From an uncultured Oscillospiraceae bacterium (lineage in GTDB: Bacteria > Bacillota > Clostridia > Oscillospirales > JAAYXM01), in assembly GCA_934446465.1 (NCBI GenBank), contig CAKSEF010000008.1:1-41550 (forward strand): a stretch of 41,550 bases of DNA, written 5' to 3'. Each line of letters starts with the position of its first letter. The stretch's first letter is position 1. Positions 7,370-16,598 of the stretch are shown here, in pieces. Under the pieces are notes generated by a model. That model was not told where the DNA came from, did no database searches, and worked only from the letters and a program-made list of their open reading frames with translations. Position numbers and translations under genes: made by a program.

Positions 7370-7400
7370 ACGGGGGACGGGTGGGTTTTCCCGCCCCCGT
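7370..7400 (-). other. Strong intercistronic hairpin between gyrA and rnhA
   Basis: On the minus strand ACGGGGG-CGGG pairs with CCCG-T-CCCCCGT around an AAAACCCA loop, giving 11 GC-rich pairs with one bulge. No T-run follows, so it is more likely an mRNA-end stabiliser or processing barrier than a terminator. It sits immediately before the rnhA ribosome site. Confidence 0.6.
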
Positions 7401-7432
7401 ACCATTGAAATTTTAGACAAAAACCCGAGATT

Positions 7433-9928
7433 CTATTCTTCCTCTTCCGCGGACGGAGTATCGTCCTCTTCCTCGTGAGGTGCGGCAGATGCGGAGATTA
7501 CCTTGACGTCCTCGCCCACCCGCATGAGTATTACGCCCTTGGTAACTCTTCCGAATCTTGATATTCCGGAGGCTTTCATTCGGATTATTATCCCATCGTT
7601 AGATATTATCATAACATCATTGCTGTCGTCAACCATAATTACGGACGCGATTCGTCCCGTCTTTTCGCTGATGTTATAGTTCATGATACCTTTTCCGTAT
7701 CTGCTCTGTAGACGGTATTCGGAAATATCCGTACGCTTTCCGAAGCCGTTTTCCGTTATGGTGAGGATATCCTTGCCTTCCTCAATCTTCGCCGCTCCTA
7801 CCACGCAGTCACCGTCCTTCAGGTCAATTCCGTAAACACCCGCGGCCTCTCTGCCCATGGCTCTTACGTCCGTTGCGGCAAAGCGGATTGCCATACCCTC
7901 GCGCGTTGCAAGCATTATCTCGCTCTTGTCGTCCGTCAGCATGACGGAGATGAGCTCGTCGTCCTCCGCAAGCGAGATTGCGCGGACGCCTGCACGGCGT
8001 GTCGAGTCAACTCTCGAAAGGGAAATCCTCTTTACTGTTCCTCCGCGTGTCGCCATTACGAGGAAGTGCTCATCGTCAAAGCCCTTAATAGGAATCATTG
8101 CCGTTACCTTTTCCTCGTTGTCAAGCTCGATCAGGTTTACTATATTCATTCCCTTTGCCGTTCTGCTGCTTTCGGGAATCTGGAAGCCCTTCATGCGGTA
8201 CATTCTCCCGCGGTTGGTGAAGAACAGTATATAGTCGTGGCTTGATGCGGTGAACATTGTCTCCACGAAGTCCTCCTCGCGCGTTGTCATTGCCGAAACT
8301 CCGCGGCCGCCGCGGTGCTGTGTTCTGTAAACGCTTACGGGCATACGCTTTATATAGCCGTAGTGCGTGAACGTATATGCACAGTCCTCAACGGGGATTA
8401 GGTCTTCAATATCGATTTCATCGTCAACGGGAACGATTTCCGTCTTTCTGTCGTCTCCGAACTTTCTCGATATTTCAAGAAGTTCTTCCTTTAAGACGCT
8501 CTCGACGAGCTTGTCGTCCGATAAAATCTCCTTAAAGTATTCAATCCTTTTCATTAACTCGTCATACTCAGCGTCAATCTTCTCGCGCTCAAGACCCTGA
8601 AGTCTTGCAAGCCTCATATCGAGAACGGACTGCGCCTGTACATCGGAAAGCCCGAATGCTTCCATAAGACGGAGCTTTGCGTCATTATAGCTTTCTCTTA
8701 TTATTCTTATTATCTCGTCAATATGGTCGAGAGCTATGCGGAGTCCCTCAAGGATATGCGCACGCGCCTCGGCTTTTTTGAGGTCAAATTCCGTCCTTCT
8801 TCTTATCGTTTCCTTCTGGAACTTGATATATAAGTCGAGAATCTCGCGGAGCGAGAGCGTTTTCGGCTTGTTATCCACGAGTGCAAGAAGAATAACGGCA
8901 AAAGTCGTCTGCATCTGCGTGTGCTTGTAGAGGAGGTTCAGAACCACCTGTGCGTTCGCGTCGCGCTTAAGCTCGATTACTATTCTCATTCCCTCGCGTG
9001 ATGACTCGTCGCGCAGGTCATATATATCCTCAATCGTCTTATTCTTCATAAGCTCCGCGATATACTCTACAAGGCGCGCCTTATTAACCTGATATGGAAG
9101 CTCCGTTACGACAATTTTCTGCCTTCCGTCCTTGTCCTCCTCTATCTCGGCGCGTGCGCGGACTTTTATGCGCCCTCTGCCCGTTGCATATGCAGCGCGT
9201 ATGCCGGCAAGCCCCATAATAATACCCGATGTGGGGAAGTCCGGACCCTTTATATGTTCCAAAAGGTCATTTAAATCGCACTCGGGGTTGTCAATTACCT
9301 CGACAATCGCGTCTATTACCTCGCGGAGGTTGTGCGGGGGGATATTCGTCGTCATACCTACGGCGATACCGCTCGAACCGTTTACAAGGAGATTCGGTAT
9401 TTTTGAGGGGAGCACGAGCGGTTCCTGAAGCCGTCCGTCGAAGTTCGGCTGGAAATCGACCGTTTCCTTTTCAATATCGGAGAGCATCTCGAGCGCAATG
9501 CGCGACATTCTCGCCTCCGTGTATCGGTAGGCGGCGGCGGGGTCTCCGTCGACCGAGCCGAAGTTACCCTGTCCGTCAACCATAGGATAGCGCATGGAGA
9601 ATGTCTGTGCAAGACGCACCATTGCGTCATAAACCGACGCGTCGCCGTGCGGGTGGTATTTACCGAGAACGTCTCCGACCGTCGCCGCCGACTTGCGGTA
9701 TGCCTTGTCGGGGGTAAGACCCGCTTCGTACATTGTGTAAAGTATTCTCCTGTGTACGGGCTTCAGTCCGTCCCGCACATCGGGGAGCGCGCGCCCGACT
9801 ATGACCGACATTGAATAGTCGATATACGCGCGGCGCATTTCGTTATTTAAATCTACATCGAGAATTTTTTCTATTTCAAGATGATTAAGCGGTTTGTCGT
9901 CCCGCTGAAAGTTTTTCTTCTTACTCAT
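7433..9928 (-). CDS. gyrA: DNA gyrase subunit A
   Basis: The protein of about 831 residues is the breakage-reunion subunit of DNA gyrase, which introduces negative supercoils. Visible marks are the N-terminal YSMSVIVGRALPDVRDGLKP, the quinolone region HPHGDASVYDAM (residues 92-103), the DNA-linking Tyr136 in AAYRYTEAR, and a C-terminal beta-pinwheel whose GyrA-box reads QHRGGRG. The tail is acidic (EEEDDTPSAEEEE). The residue matching E. coli Ser83 is Ala97, as in mycobacteria, which is expected to weaken quinolone binding; Asp101 (E. coli Asp87) is kept. The ATG at 9928 is preferred (GAGG about 8 bases upstream, 19 bases after gyrB) over an upstream alternative at 9958 that overlaps gyrB. 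Confidence 0.97.
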   Translation of the reverse strand: MSKKKNFQRDDKPLNHLEIEKILDVDLNNEMRRAYIDYSMSVIVGRALPDVRDGLKPVHRRILYTMYEAGLTPDKAYRKSAATVGDVLGKYHPHGDASVYDAMVRLAQTFSMRYPMVDGQGNFGSVDGDPAAAYRYTEARMSRIALEMLSDIEKETVDFQPNFDGRLQEPLVLPSKIPNLLVNGSSGIAVGMTTNIPPHNLREVIDAIVEVIDNPECDLNDLLEHIKGPDFPTSGIIMGLAGIRAAYATGRGRIKVRARAEIEEDKDGRQKIVVTELPYQVNKARLVEYIAELMKNKTIEDIYDLRDESSREGMRIVIELKRDANAQVVLNLLYKHTQMQTTFAVILLALVDNKPKTLSLREILDLYIKFQKETIRRRTEFDLKKAEARAHILEGLRIALDHIDEIIRIIRESYNDAKLRLMEAFGLSDVQAQSVLDMRLARLQGLEREKIDAEYDELMKRIEYFKEILSDDKLVESVLKEELLEISRKFGDDRKTEIVPVDDEIDIEDLIPVEDCAYTFTHYGYIKRMPVSVYRTQHRGGRGVSAMTTREEDFVETMFTASSHDYILFFTNRGRMYRMKGFQIPESSRTAKGMNIVNLIELDNEEKVTAMIPIKGFDDEHFLVMATRGGTVKRISLSRVDSTRRAGVRAISLAEDDELISVMLTDDKSEIMLATREGMAIRFAATDVRAMGREAAGVYGIDLKDGDCVVGAAKIEEGKDILTITENGFGKRTDISEYRLQSRYGKGIMNYNISEKTGRIASVIMVDDSNDVMIISNDGIIIRMKASGISRFGRVTKGVILMRVGEDVKVISASAAPHEEEDDTPSAEEEE

Positions 9929-9947
9929 ATCTGTTGCCTCGCCTCTC

Positions 9948-11849
9948 TTAAACGTCAAGATTCGTTACATATCCCGCATTCTTTTCAATGAACTCGCGGC
10001 GCGGTTCTACCTTCTCGCCCATCAGGATAGTAAATGTTTCGTCTGCGGCTATTGCGTCCTCCATGGTAACGCGGAGGAGTATTCTGTTTTCGGGGTTCAT
10101 TGTGGTCTCCCAGAGCTGTTCGGGGTTCATCTCACCGAGACCCTTAAACCTCTGCACGTTTGCATCCGCGCCGATTTCCTCAAGTGCCTCATTGAGCGCG
10201 GTTTCGTCGTAGACGTATTTTTCCTTTTTTCCCTTGAACACCTTATAGAGCGGCGGCTGCGCCAGGTAGACATATCCGCCCTCGATGAGCGGTCTCATGA
10301 ATCTGAAGAAGAACGTAAGGAAAAGCGTTCTGATATGCGAGCCGTCAACGTCGGCATCAGCCATTATGATTACTTTGTGATAGCGAAGCTTTTCTATGTT
10401 AAATTCCTGACCTATTCCCGTACCGAGCGAGGATATGATAGGCGAGAGTTTGTCGTTTCCGTAAACTTTGTCGGCGCGCGCTTTTTCGACGTTGAGCATC
10501 TTGCCCCAAAGCGGGAGTATCGCCTGAAAACGGCGGTCGCGTCCTTCCTTTGCCGAGCCGCCCGCGGAATCTCCCTCGACGAGGTATATTTCGGTGAGTG
10601 CCGAGTCCCTTACCTGGCAGTCGGCGAGCTTTCCGGGGAGAGAGCCTGAGTTTGTTGCGCTCTTGCGCGATGCCTCACGCGCTTTCCTCGCCGCCTCTCT
10701 TGCGCGGGATGCGGAGATTGATTTCTCGACTATCATTCGCGCGACCTTCGGGTTCTCCTCAAAGAAGTATTCGAGCTTGTCCGATACCATTTTATCTACA
10801 AGCGTACGCACGGGCGCGTTTCCGAGCTTTGTCTTTGTCTGTCCCTCGAACTGCGCCTCTATTACCTTAACGGAAATTATGCAGGTAAGACCCTCTCTTG
10901 AGTCCTCTCCCGATATCTTTTCATCCTCTTTGAGTATTCCGGACTTTTTTCCGTAATCGTTTATAACGCGCGTAAGCGCACTCTTAAAGCCTGTCTCGTG
11001 CATACCGCCTTCGGTGGTATGAATATTGTTTGCAAACGAGTATGTAACCTCATCGTAGCCGTCGTTGTACTGAATGGCAACCTCTGCCATGTTGTCGTCC
11101 TTTTGCCCCGATATATATATTACTTCATCATGAATCGGGTTTTTATTGCGGTTTAAGTATTCAACGAACTGGCATATTCCGCCCTCGTAGTGAAATTCTT
11201 CCTTGCGTTCTTCCTCTCCGCGCTTATCGGAAAGGCAAATCTTAACGCCTGCATTTAAGAATGCCTGCTCGCGGAGTCTCTTCTTGAGCGTGTCATATGA
11301 AAAAACCGTCTCGTCAAATATCTCGCGGTCGGGCTTGAACGTAATTTTCGTTCCGGTCCTGTCCGTGTCGCCTATTATCTTAATAGGAGTCTCAACATCA
11401 CCGCGCATAAAGCGCATATAGTGTATTTTGCTTCCGTCGCATACCTCAACCTCGAGCCACTCGGAAAGCGCATTTACGACAGACGCGCCGACACCGTGCA
11501 GTCCGCCCGATACCTTGTATCCGCCGCCGCCGAATTTTCCGCCTGCGTGAAGAACCGTAAATACTACCTCAAGCGCGCTTTTCCCCGTTGCGTGCTGACC
11601 CGTGGGTATTCCTCGGCCGTTATCGTAAACGCGGATTACGTCCCCCTTCAAAATCTCGACCGTTATCTTCGAGCAGTATCCGGCGAGTGCTTCGTCTATC
11701 GAGTTGTCCACTATCTCGTAAACGAGATGGTGAAGCCCGCGTTCGGATGTCGAGCCTATATACATTCCCGGCCGTCTTCTTACCGCTTCGAGCCCTTCAA
11801 GCACCTGAATATTACTTTCGTCATAATTTCCGTTTTCTCTTTCCGGCAT
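9948..11849 (-). CDS. gyrB: DNA gyrase subunit B
   Basis: This 633-residue ATPase subunit of gyrase has the GHKL ATP site (EIVDNSIDEALAG, DNGRGIP, GLHGVGASVVNALS) and a TOPRIM domain (EGDSAGGSAKEGRDR and the metal-binding DADVDGSHI). It also has the C-terminal QRFKGLGEMNPEQLWETTMNP motif typical of GyrB. Short GyrB proteins of about 630-640 residues, lacking the gamma-proteobacterial insert, are normal in Firmicutes. GGAGGAATAATAT precedes the ATG. It lies between remB and gyrA in the classic origin order, with gyrA starting 19 bases after its stop. Confidence 0.97.
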   Translation of the reverse strand: MPERENGNYDESNIQVLEGLEAVRRRPGMYIGSTSERGLHHLVYEIVDNSIDEALAGYCSKITVEILKGDVIRVYDNGRGIPTGQHATGKSALEVVFTVLHAGGKFGGGGYKVSGGLHGVGASVVNALSEWLEVEVCDGSKIHYMRFMRGDVETPIKIIGDTDRTGTKITFKPDREIFDETVFSYDTLKKRLREQAFLNAGVKICLSDKRGEEERKEEFHYEGGICQFVEYLNRNKNPIHDEVIYISGQKDDNMAEVAIQYNDGYDEVTYSFANNIHTTEGGMHETGFKSALTRVINDYGKKSGILKEDEKISGEDSREGLTCIISVKVIEAQFEGQTKTKLGNAPVRTLVDKMVSDKLEYFFEENPKVARMIVEKSISASRAREAARKAREASRKSATNSGSLPGKLADCQVRDSALTEIYLVEGDSAGGSAKEGRDRRFQAILPLWGKMLNVEKARADKVYGNDKLSPIISSLGTGIGQEFNIEKLRYHKVIIMADADVDGSHIRTLFLTFFFRFMRPLIEGGYVYLAQPPLYKVFKGKKEKYVYDETALNEALEEIGADANVQRFKGLGEMNPEQLWETTMNPENRILLRVTMEDAIAADETFTILMGEKVEPRREFIEKNAGYVTNLDV

Positions 11850-11910
11850 ATATTATTCCTCCAAATTAAATTCATTTTGTTATATACACTTAAAATAATA
11901 CGTTATGTTT

Positions 11911-12183
11911 TCAATTTTCCTCTAATTCTATGCTGTCGTTCATTATTCTGCTCCTTAGCGTCTGCGGTGAAATCTGCGAGATGAAAACCCTTTCGCGGTT
12001 GCCGTCCCGACAGACAATGAAAGAGCGCGGGATATCATCGCACACGTTAATTACGTGGTTCGCCTTTTCCTTATGTGCCAAAAACTTTTTCGTTCTTTTT
12101 GACTGCGAGGTTTTTTCGAGGTCAAAAACGCCGATTATGCTTGATTTCGGAATCAACTTTCCTTTTCCTATGTGAAGAAACAT
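11911..12183 (-). CDS. remB: RemB/YaaB (DUF370) extracellular-matrix regulatory-type protein
   Basis: This small 90-residue protein starts MFLHIGKGKLIPKSSIIGVFDLE, the hallmark of the RemA/RemB (DUF370) family. In Bacillus subtilis the homologue yaaB occupies the same place between recF and gyrB. RemA proteins form ring-like DNA-binding oligomers that activate matrix genes; RemB function is less clear. The C-terminal half (FISQISPQTLRSRI) is also family-like. GGAG lies 8 bases before the ATG, and recF ends 13 bases upstream, so it is co-transcribed in the origin operon. Confidence 0.85.
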   Translation of the reverse strand: MFLHIGKGKLIPKSSIIGVFDLEKTSQSKRTKKFLAHKEKANHVINVCDDIPRSFIVCRDGNRERVFISQISPQTLRSRIMNDSIELEEN

Positions 12184-12196
12184 ATTTTTTTCTCCG

Positions 12197-13297
12197 TTAT
12201 TTATTTTCAGATTTTATTTTTCCCTTGCTTACGGTGAAAATCTTTCCCGCGGAAAGCTCGGAGAACATAGACGGGTCGCAGCCCGTTATAATTGTCTGCC
12301 CTTTTTCCGCTCCGTTTAGAAGAAAGCTTCTGCGGTGCGGGTCAAGCTCGCTCAGAACATCGTCAAGCAGGAGAATGGGAACTTCTCCCGAGTCCTCCTC
12401 TATTATTCTTCTCTCCGCCGTTTTAAGTGCGAGAATGAGCGAGCGTATCTGCCCCTGGGACGCATAGTTTTTTGCGGGGAGTCCGTTTATAAGAACCGTG
12501 AAATCGTCTCTGTGCGAGCCAATTAAACAAGAACGCGCTTCAAATTCCGCGTCCTTTCTCAGGTTAAGATGCCTTAAAATTCTTTCTTTATTGTCTTCCT
12601 CGGTATTTTCTATCGCGCTGTCGCACACATACGAAATACCGCAGCTTTCTGAACCGCCCGATATTTTTTCCGTAGTCTCTTTTGCAAGAGCTTCGGCTTT
12701 TTTCAGGAATCTTCCGCGCTCGCGCGAGATTAAGTCCATATCATGAGCCAGCTTTTCATTCAAAACGTCCAAATAATCGTAGTATTTTCTGCCTTCCTCG
12801 AGCTTCAAAATCTTCCTTTTCTGCTCAATTATCCGATTATGCTCGGAAAGCGCGCGTATATATGCGGGGCGGAGCTGGGAAACGGCGATATTTACAAACC
12901 TTCTCCGAAGTGCGGGACCTTCCTTTATCAACTGCAGGTCATCGGGCGAAAAGACTACCGTTTTAATAAGCCCGATATGGCTTGACGGGCGCATTCTCCT
13001 TATTCCGTTTACAATCAGTTTTCTTCCGCGCGGAGAAATATCGCACATTACTTCCTCGCGCCGTCCCATTCCTTCAAACTCTCCGCACACGCGCGAAAGC
13101 TTTTCGCCGTGCCTTATTGCTTCGCTGTCTTTCGTTCCGCGGAGCGTCTTAAGGCAGGAAAGATAGAAAACTGCCTCCAGAAGATTGGTTTTTCCCTGTG
13201 CATTCTGACCGAAAATGAGGTTTTTTCCGTCCGAAAATTCAATTTCCTCATTTTCGTAATTTCTGAAGTTTACAACTCTGAGAAATTTTATCTTCAT
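12197..13297 (-). CDS. recF: DNA replication and repair protein RecF
   Basis: This 366-residue SMC-like ATPase loads RecA at gapped DNA through RecFOR. It shows Walker A (FGQNAQGKTNLLEA), the ABC signature region with ASQGQIRSLILALKTAE, and Walker B with the D-loop (PILLLDDVLSELDPHRRSFLL). The N-terminal FLRVVNFRNYENEEIEF is typical. Its ATG overlaps the dnaN stop by 4 bases (ATGA), so translation is coupled. The small RNA-binding S4 gene (yaaA/rlbA) often found between dnaN and recF in Bacilli is absent. Confidence 0.96.
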   Translation of the reverse strand: MKIKFLRVVNFRNYENEEIEFSDGKNLIFGQNAQGKTNLLEAVFYLSCLKTLRGTKDSEAIRHGEKLSRVCGEFEGMGRREEVMCDISPRGRKLIVNGIRRMRPSSHIGLIKTVVFSPDDLQLIKEGPALRRRFVNIAVSQLRPAYIRALSEHNRIIEQKRKILKLEEGRKYYDYLDVLNEKLAHDMDLISRERGRFLKKAEALAKETTEKISGGSESCGISYVCDSAIENTEEDNKERILRHLNLRKDAEFEARSCLIGSHRDDFTVLINGLPAKNYASQGQIRSLILALKTAERRIIEEDSGEVPILLLDDVLSELDPHRRSFLLNGAEKGQTIITGCDPSMFSELSAGKIFTVSKGKIKSENK

Positions 13298-14400
13298 GAT
13301 TTGAGTCTTACGGGCAGTATGAGATGCAGATACTCGTCCGACTCGGGCGGGGTTATTATAATCGGAGCAATGTGAGTATTAAGCGAGAGCATAACCTCAT
13401 CATCGGGACATGCGCGGAGCGCATCTAAAAGATATTTATGGTTAAACCCTATTTCGAGCTTTTCTCCCGTTCCTAAAAGCGGACATACGTCCTTCGACCT
13501 TCCGAGCGGGGTTTTGCAGCTCACAATAAGATTTTTTTCCGAAAAAAGAAGATGAATCGGGTTTTTTATTCTTTCATTTATAAGAATTGCCGTTCTTTCG
13601 ATAGATGTTATGAGGTCGCGCCTGTTTACTCTCACGCGGAAAGTTTCCTCTTTCGGAACGGCTTTTTTGTAGTTGAGAAATTCTCCTTCAAGTATTCTTG
13701 AAATTATCATTGAAGACCCGATTGTAAATGTAATGTGTTTTTTACCTACTCTGATTACGGCGTCCTCGTCCGAATCGGAGCAGAGCTTTTCAACCTCTTT
13801 AAGCGTCGCGCCCGGAACAACGAAAGAAAATTTTTCTTCTTCGCTCTCGTTTACAACCTCCGCCGTGCGGTAGGAAAGGCGGAATCCGTCTACCGATACA
13901 AGGTTCATTTTATTTCCGTCAACATCAAAGAGAGAGCCTGTATGAACAGGCTTGCTCTCGTCTCCGCTTATTGCAAAAATGGTCTGAGAAATCATTTTCT
14001 TAAGGTCTGATTGGCGGAGAGAAAGGAGATACTGCGTTTCAAGCTCGGGAAGCTCGGGATAATCGTCGGAGTCGAAGCACACGACGTCATGCCTTACGTC
14101 CTTGCACTTAATTACGGCAAACATCTCTTTTGTGGCTTCAAAGGAAAGCGATTCATCCGGCAGGAGTCTTATTATGTCGAAAAGAAGCTTTGCGTTCACA
14201 ACGACGCTTCCTTTCTCCTCAATCTCGGCGGGGACTTTTACTTCAATTCCCGTTGAAAGGTCAAATCCCGTAATTGAAAGCTCGTTTTCCGCGTCGAGAA
14301 GGAGTCCCTCCATTATCGGTGAAGAGCTTTTTGCGGATACGGCCCATGAAGTTTTTGTAATGGCGGAGAGAAGAACTGCTTTTTCGCATACAAATTTCAT
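13294..14400 (-). CDS. dnaN: DNA polymerase III beta subunit (sliding clamp)
   Basis: This 368-residue clamp protein starts MKFVCEKAVLLSAITKTSWAVSAKSS and has three clamp-fold repeats, with FDLSTGIEV and VDGFRLSYR in the first two. It ends in the conserved HLILPVRL tail that lines the clamp-interaction pocket. It tethers polymerase to DNA and is the hub for RnaseH/Pol/ligase partners. It starts at 14400 behind GAAAGGAAAAAG and sits just left of the oriC box cluster, coupled to recF by a 4-base overlap. Confidence 0.97.
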   Translation of the reverse strand: MKFVCEKAVLLSAITKTSWAVSAKSSSPIMEGLLLDAENELSITGFDLSTGIEVKVPAEIEEKGSVVVNAKLLFDIIRLLPDESLSFEATKEMFAVIKCKDVRHDVVCFDSDDYPELPELETQYLLSLRQSDLKKMISQTIFAISGDESKPVHTGSLFDVDGNKMNLVSVDGFRLSYRTAEVVNESEEEKFSFVVPGATLKEVEKLCSDSDEDAVIRVGKKHITFTIGSSMIISRILEGEFLNYKKAVPKEETFRVRVNRRDLITSIERTAILINERIKNPIHLLFSEKNLIVSCKTPLGRSKDVCPLLGTGEKLEIGFNHKYLLDALRACPDDEVMLSLNTHIAPIIITPPESDEYLHLILPVRLKS

Positions 14401-14661
14401 AAATTCTTTTTCCTTTCGGATGTATATTTTTATATAAAAAAGAATATAATATATAATTCAGTAATAGAAGCAGGGCTTGTGCAATCTGTGGAAAACCCGC
14501 TTTTTTCTTTTGACGAAGCCTTTTTGCGCGTCAACAGGAGCTTGTGGAATATACTGCGTTTTTACACAGGATTTTCCACATCAGAAAGTTTTACACATCT
14601 TTCCACAGCCTTTACACAGGGAAAGTGTGGATAAGTTTGAGAAGGATTTTCTCATTATTCG
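14401..14661. other. oriC: Chromosomal replication origin (oriC), dnaA-dnaN intergenic region
   Basis: The dnaN-proximal end (about 14401-14460) is an AT-rich tract, a likely unwinding element. From 14487 to 14634 there is a cluster of DnaA-box-like 9-mers (consensus TTATNCACA): TTTTCCACA (14487-14495, minus), ATTCCACAA (14542-14550, minus), TTTTACACA (14560-14568), TTTTCCACA (14572-14580), TTTTACACA (14589-14597), CTTTCCACA (14599-14607), CTTTACACA (14610-14618) and a perfect TTATCCACA (14626-14634, minus). Gene orientation also diverges just to the right. The dnaN promoter must also lie in the AT-rich part. Confidence 0.88.
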
Positions 14662-15969
14662 TTACGGATCGAGGATTGAATTTTTCACATCCTGGAGCTG
14701 TTCTTTCTTTTTAGGGTCGCGGTTCAGCTCCTCTTTAAGAGACTTTATCGAGTGAAGAATCGTCGAATGGTCGCGGTTAAATATCTTTGCTATCTGCGTG
14801 GAGGAGAGGTCGGTCATATCATTAACCATGAATATGGCCGTTTTCCGCGTGTTCACGATTTCCTGCGAACGGTTCTTTCCGAGAATGGTATCTGCGTCCG
14901 TTTTAAAGTACTTTGCAACGGCTTTTATAATAAACTCGGGTGTCGGATTAATCCATGGATTTTCGGCGAAAATATCGCGTATGGCGCGCTCTGCAACCTC
15001 AACGCCCTGAACTTCATCGGAAAGAAGGTCGCGGAATGCGAGAAGCTTGTTGACCGTTCCCTCAAGCTGACGGACATTTGCCGTTACGTTGTTTGCGATT
15101 ATCTCCTTCTGCGGAGTGGTGAGATTAAGCCCGAGCGCGGAAGCCTTGAGCGAAATGATAGCCATTCGCGTTTCAAAATCGGGCGGGAGAATTTCCGTTG
15201 TAAGACCCCACTGGAAACGGGAGCGGAGACGCTCCTCAAGCGTTGCCATTTCGGACGGCGGACGGTCGGAGGTGAGAACTATCTGGTGTCTTGCCTCATG
15301 CAGAGCGTTAAACGTGTGGAAAAATTCTTCCTGCGTACTGTCTTTTCCCGCAATGAACTGAACGTCGTCCACGAGAAGAACGTCGGAAGTTCTGTATTTG
15401 TTTTTAAACTCCGTACGCGTGTTTTTTCTGATTGATTCAATAAGCTCGTTCGTAAACTCCTCGCCCTTGACGTATGTAATTTTCTTTTTCGGGTCGCTCT
15501 TTTTTATTTCGCACGCAATGGCGAGAAGAAGGTGGGTTTTTCCGAGCCCGCTCATGCCGTGGATAAGGAGCGGGTTATATGAGCGCCCGGGCGCGAGAGC
15601 GACGGCCTTCGCGGCGGCGTGCGCGAATTTATTGGAATCGCCTACTATAAACTTTTCAAAGGTGTATTCCGAAAAGAAAGAGCAGTTATCTTCGGTATAG
15701 TCCCTTTCCTCAAGCTCGTCCGACGAGAAAACCTCAAACTTAATCGGAACGGAGAAGAGGGAAAGGAGTGCTTTTTCAACGTTCTCCTTGTAATGCTCCG
15801 TGATTATGCCTTTTTTAAACGGTGTCGGCGTCTCAATGACAAGAGAGTCGTTTTCAAAGGAAACGGCGCGCGCATCAACAAACCATGTATTGATTGTCGT
15901 CGTACTTAATCCGAGCTCGTTTCTCAGAATGTCGAGAACGCTTGCCCAGATATCGGCGGCGTTATTCAT
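14662..15969 (-). CDS. dnaA: Chromosomal replication initiator protein DnaA
   Basis: This 435-residue AAA+ protein binds DnaA boxes and melts the origin. Domain I occupies residues 1-80 (WASVLDILRNELG, INTWF). The AAA+ core has Walker A GMSGLGKTH (138-146), Walker B VLLVDDVQFIAGK and the arginine-finger region LEERLRSRFQWGL. The C-terminal DNA-binding helix-turn-helix has TRKTAIFMVNDMTDLSSTQIAKIFNRDHSTILHSI. The ATG at 15969 follows GGGGGATTTT about 10 bases upstream; a 54-residue upstream extension is aromatic-rich, unlike any DnaA, and includes promoter DNA. The downstream DnaA boxes make it self-adjacent to its targets. Confidence 0.97.
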   Translation of the reverse strand: MNNAADIWASVLDILRNELGLSTTTINTWFVDARAVSFENDSLVIETPTPFKKGIITEHYKENVEKALLSLFSVPIKFEVFSSDELEERDYTEDNCSFFSEYTFEKFIVGDSNKFAHAAAKAVALAPGRSYNPLLIHGMSGLGKTHLLLAIACEIKKSDPKKKITYVKGEEFTNELIESIRKNTRTEFKNKYRTSDVLLVDDVQFIAGKDSTQEEFFHTFNALHEARHQIVLTSDRPPSEMATLEERLRSRFQWGLTTEILPPDFETRMAIISLKASALGLNLTTPQKEIIANNVTANVRQLEGTVNKLLAFRDLLSDEVQGVEVAERAIRDIFAENPWINPTPEFIIKAVAKYFKTDADTILGKNRSQEIVNTRKTAIFMVNDMTDLSSTQIAKIFNRDHSTILHSIKSLKEELNRDPKKKEQLQDVKNSILDP

Positions 15970-16002
15970 AGTACAAAATCCCCCAAAGTAAAAACTACAT
16001 CC

Positions 16003-16031
16003 ATTATAGCAGAAAAACGAATAAAAGTAAA
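16003..16031 (-). promoter_or_regulatory. dnaA promoter
   Basis: On the minus strand TTTACT (16031-16026), a 17-base spacer and TATAAT (16008-16003) precede dnaA by about 35 bases. No good DnaA-box cluster is seen in the 16032-16168 gap, so autoregulation would have to act elsewhere. Confidence 0.75.
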
Positions 16032-16168
16032 CCGTTTCAGCAAGATAATTTACATATATATATTTATACGCGCGCGAAAGAAAAGGCGGAAAAAGGGGTA
16101 CATATGTTGTATAACGGAAAAAAAGCGGCACAACTTACGGTAAAGTGCGGAAAAAAGGAAAAAAAGAG

Positions 16169-16198
16169 TTGACATATTGCCTGTATTTATTCTATAAT
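16169..16198 (+). promoter_or_regulatory. rpmH operon promoter
   Basis: TTGACA (16169-16174), an 18-base spacer and TATAAT (16193-16198), about 120 bases before rpmH. It is back to back with the dnaA promoter and marks the start of the rightward leading-strand genes. The long leader shows no obvious riboswitch. Confidence 0.75.
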
Positions 16199-16318
16199 GT
16201 GTAATGACGCTATGTCGCACAGTGCGAAAAGCGGAAAGCAGCCGCCGTAAAAAAAGCGGAAAAGCTTGGCGGAGGTTTGCCGGTGTTCGTACCAAAAAAT
16301 AAAGCGGAGGTGTAAAAA

Positions 16319-16453
16319 ATGGTTCGTACTTATCAGCCTAAGAAGCTTCATCGCTCCAAGGTTCACGGGTTCCGTAAGAGAATGCACACGAGAAACGGAA
16401 GAAAGGTTCTTTCGGCTCGTCGCGCAAAGGGCAGAGCAAGACTTACTCACTAA
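16319..16453 (+). CDS. rpmH: Large ribosomal subunit protein bL34
   Basis: This is a 44-residue highly basic protein, starting MVRTYQPKKLHRSKVHGFRK and ending KGRARLTH, the textbook bL34 pattern (KRTYQP, HGFRKRM, GRKVL-RRAKGR). It is a structural protein of the 50S subunit. GCGGAGG lies 8 bases before the ATG. Its position divergent from dnaA and just ahead of rnpA is the conserved bacterial origin arrangement. Confidence 0.97.
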   Translation: MVRTYQPKKLHRSKVHGFRKRMHTRNGRKVLSARRAKGRARLTH

Positions 16454-16598
16454 GCGGTTTTGTGTATCGGGGCGGAGAGAGACCGTCCCGAAAGAGAAAA
16501 GCGGTATGGATTTGTGATGCTTCGTTCCTCTGCACCCGCGGGTTTGCAGGTGCGGATATAAGCGTCGCGCTTTTTTCTTTTTGGAGAGAAATTTTCTT

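Noticed and set aside
8868..8882. TTATCCACG inside gyrA as a DnaA box
   Set aside because: Single isolated near-match within coding sequence; no cluster.
16454..16598. rpmH-rnpA gap considered for a small RNA or promoter
   Set aside because: Only a 7-bp stem (near 16470) and a short GCACC/GGTGC stem are visible; no clear promoter boxes and no known RNA.
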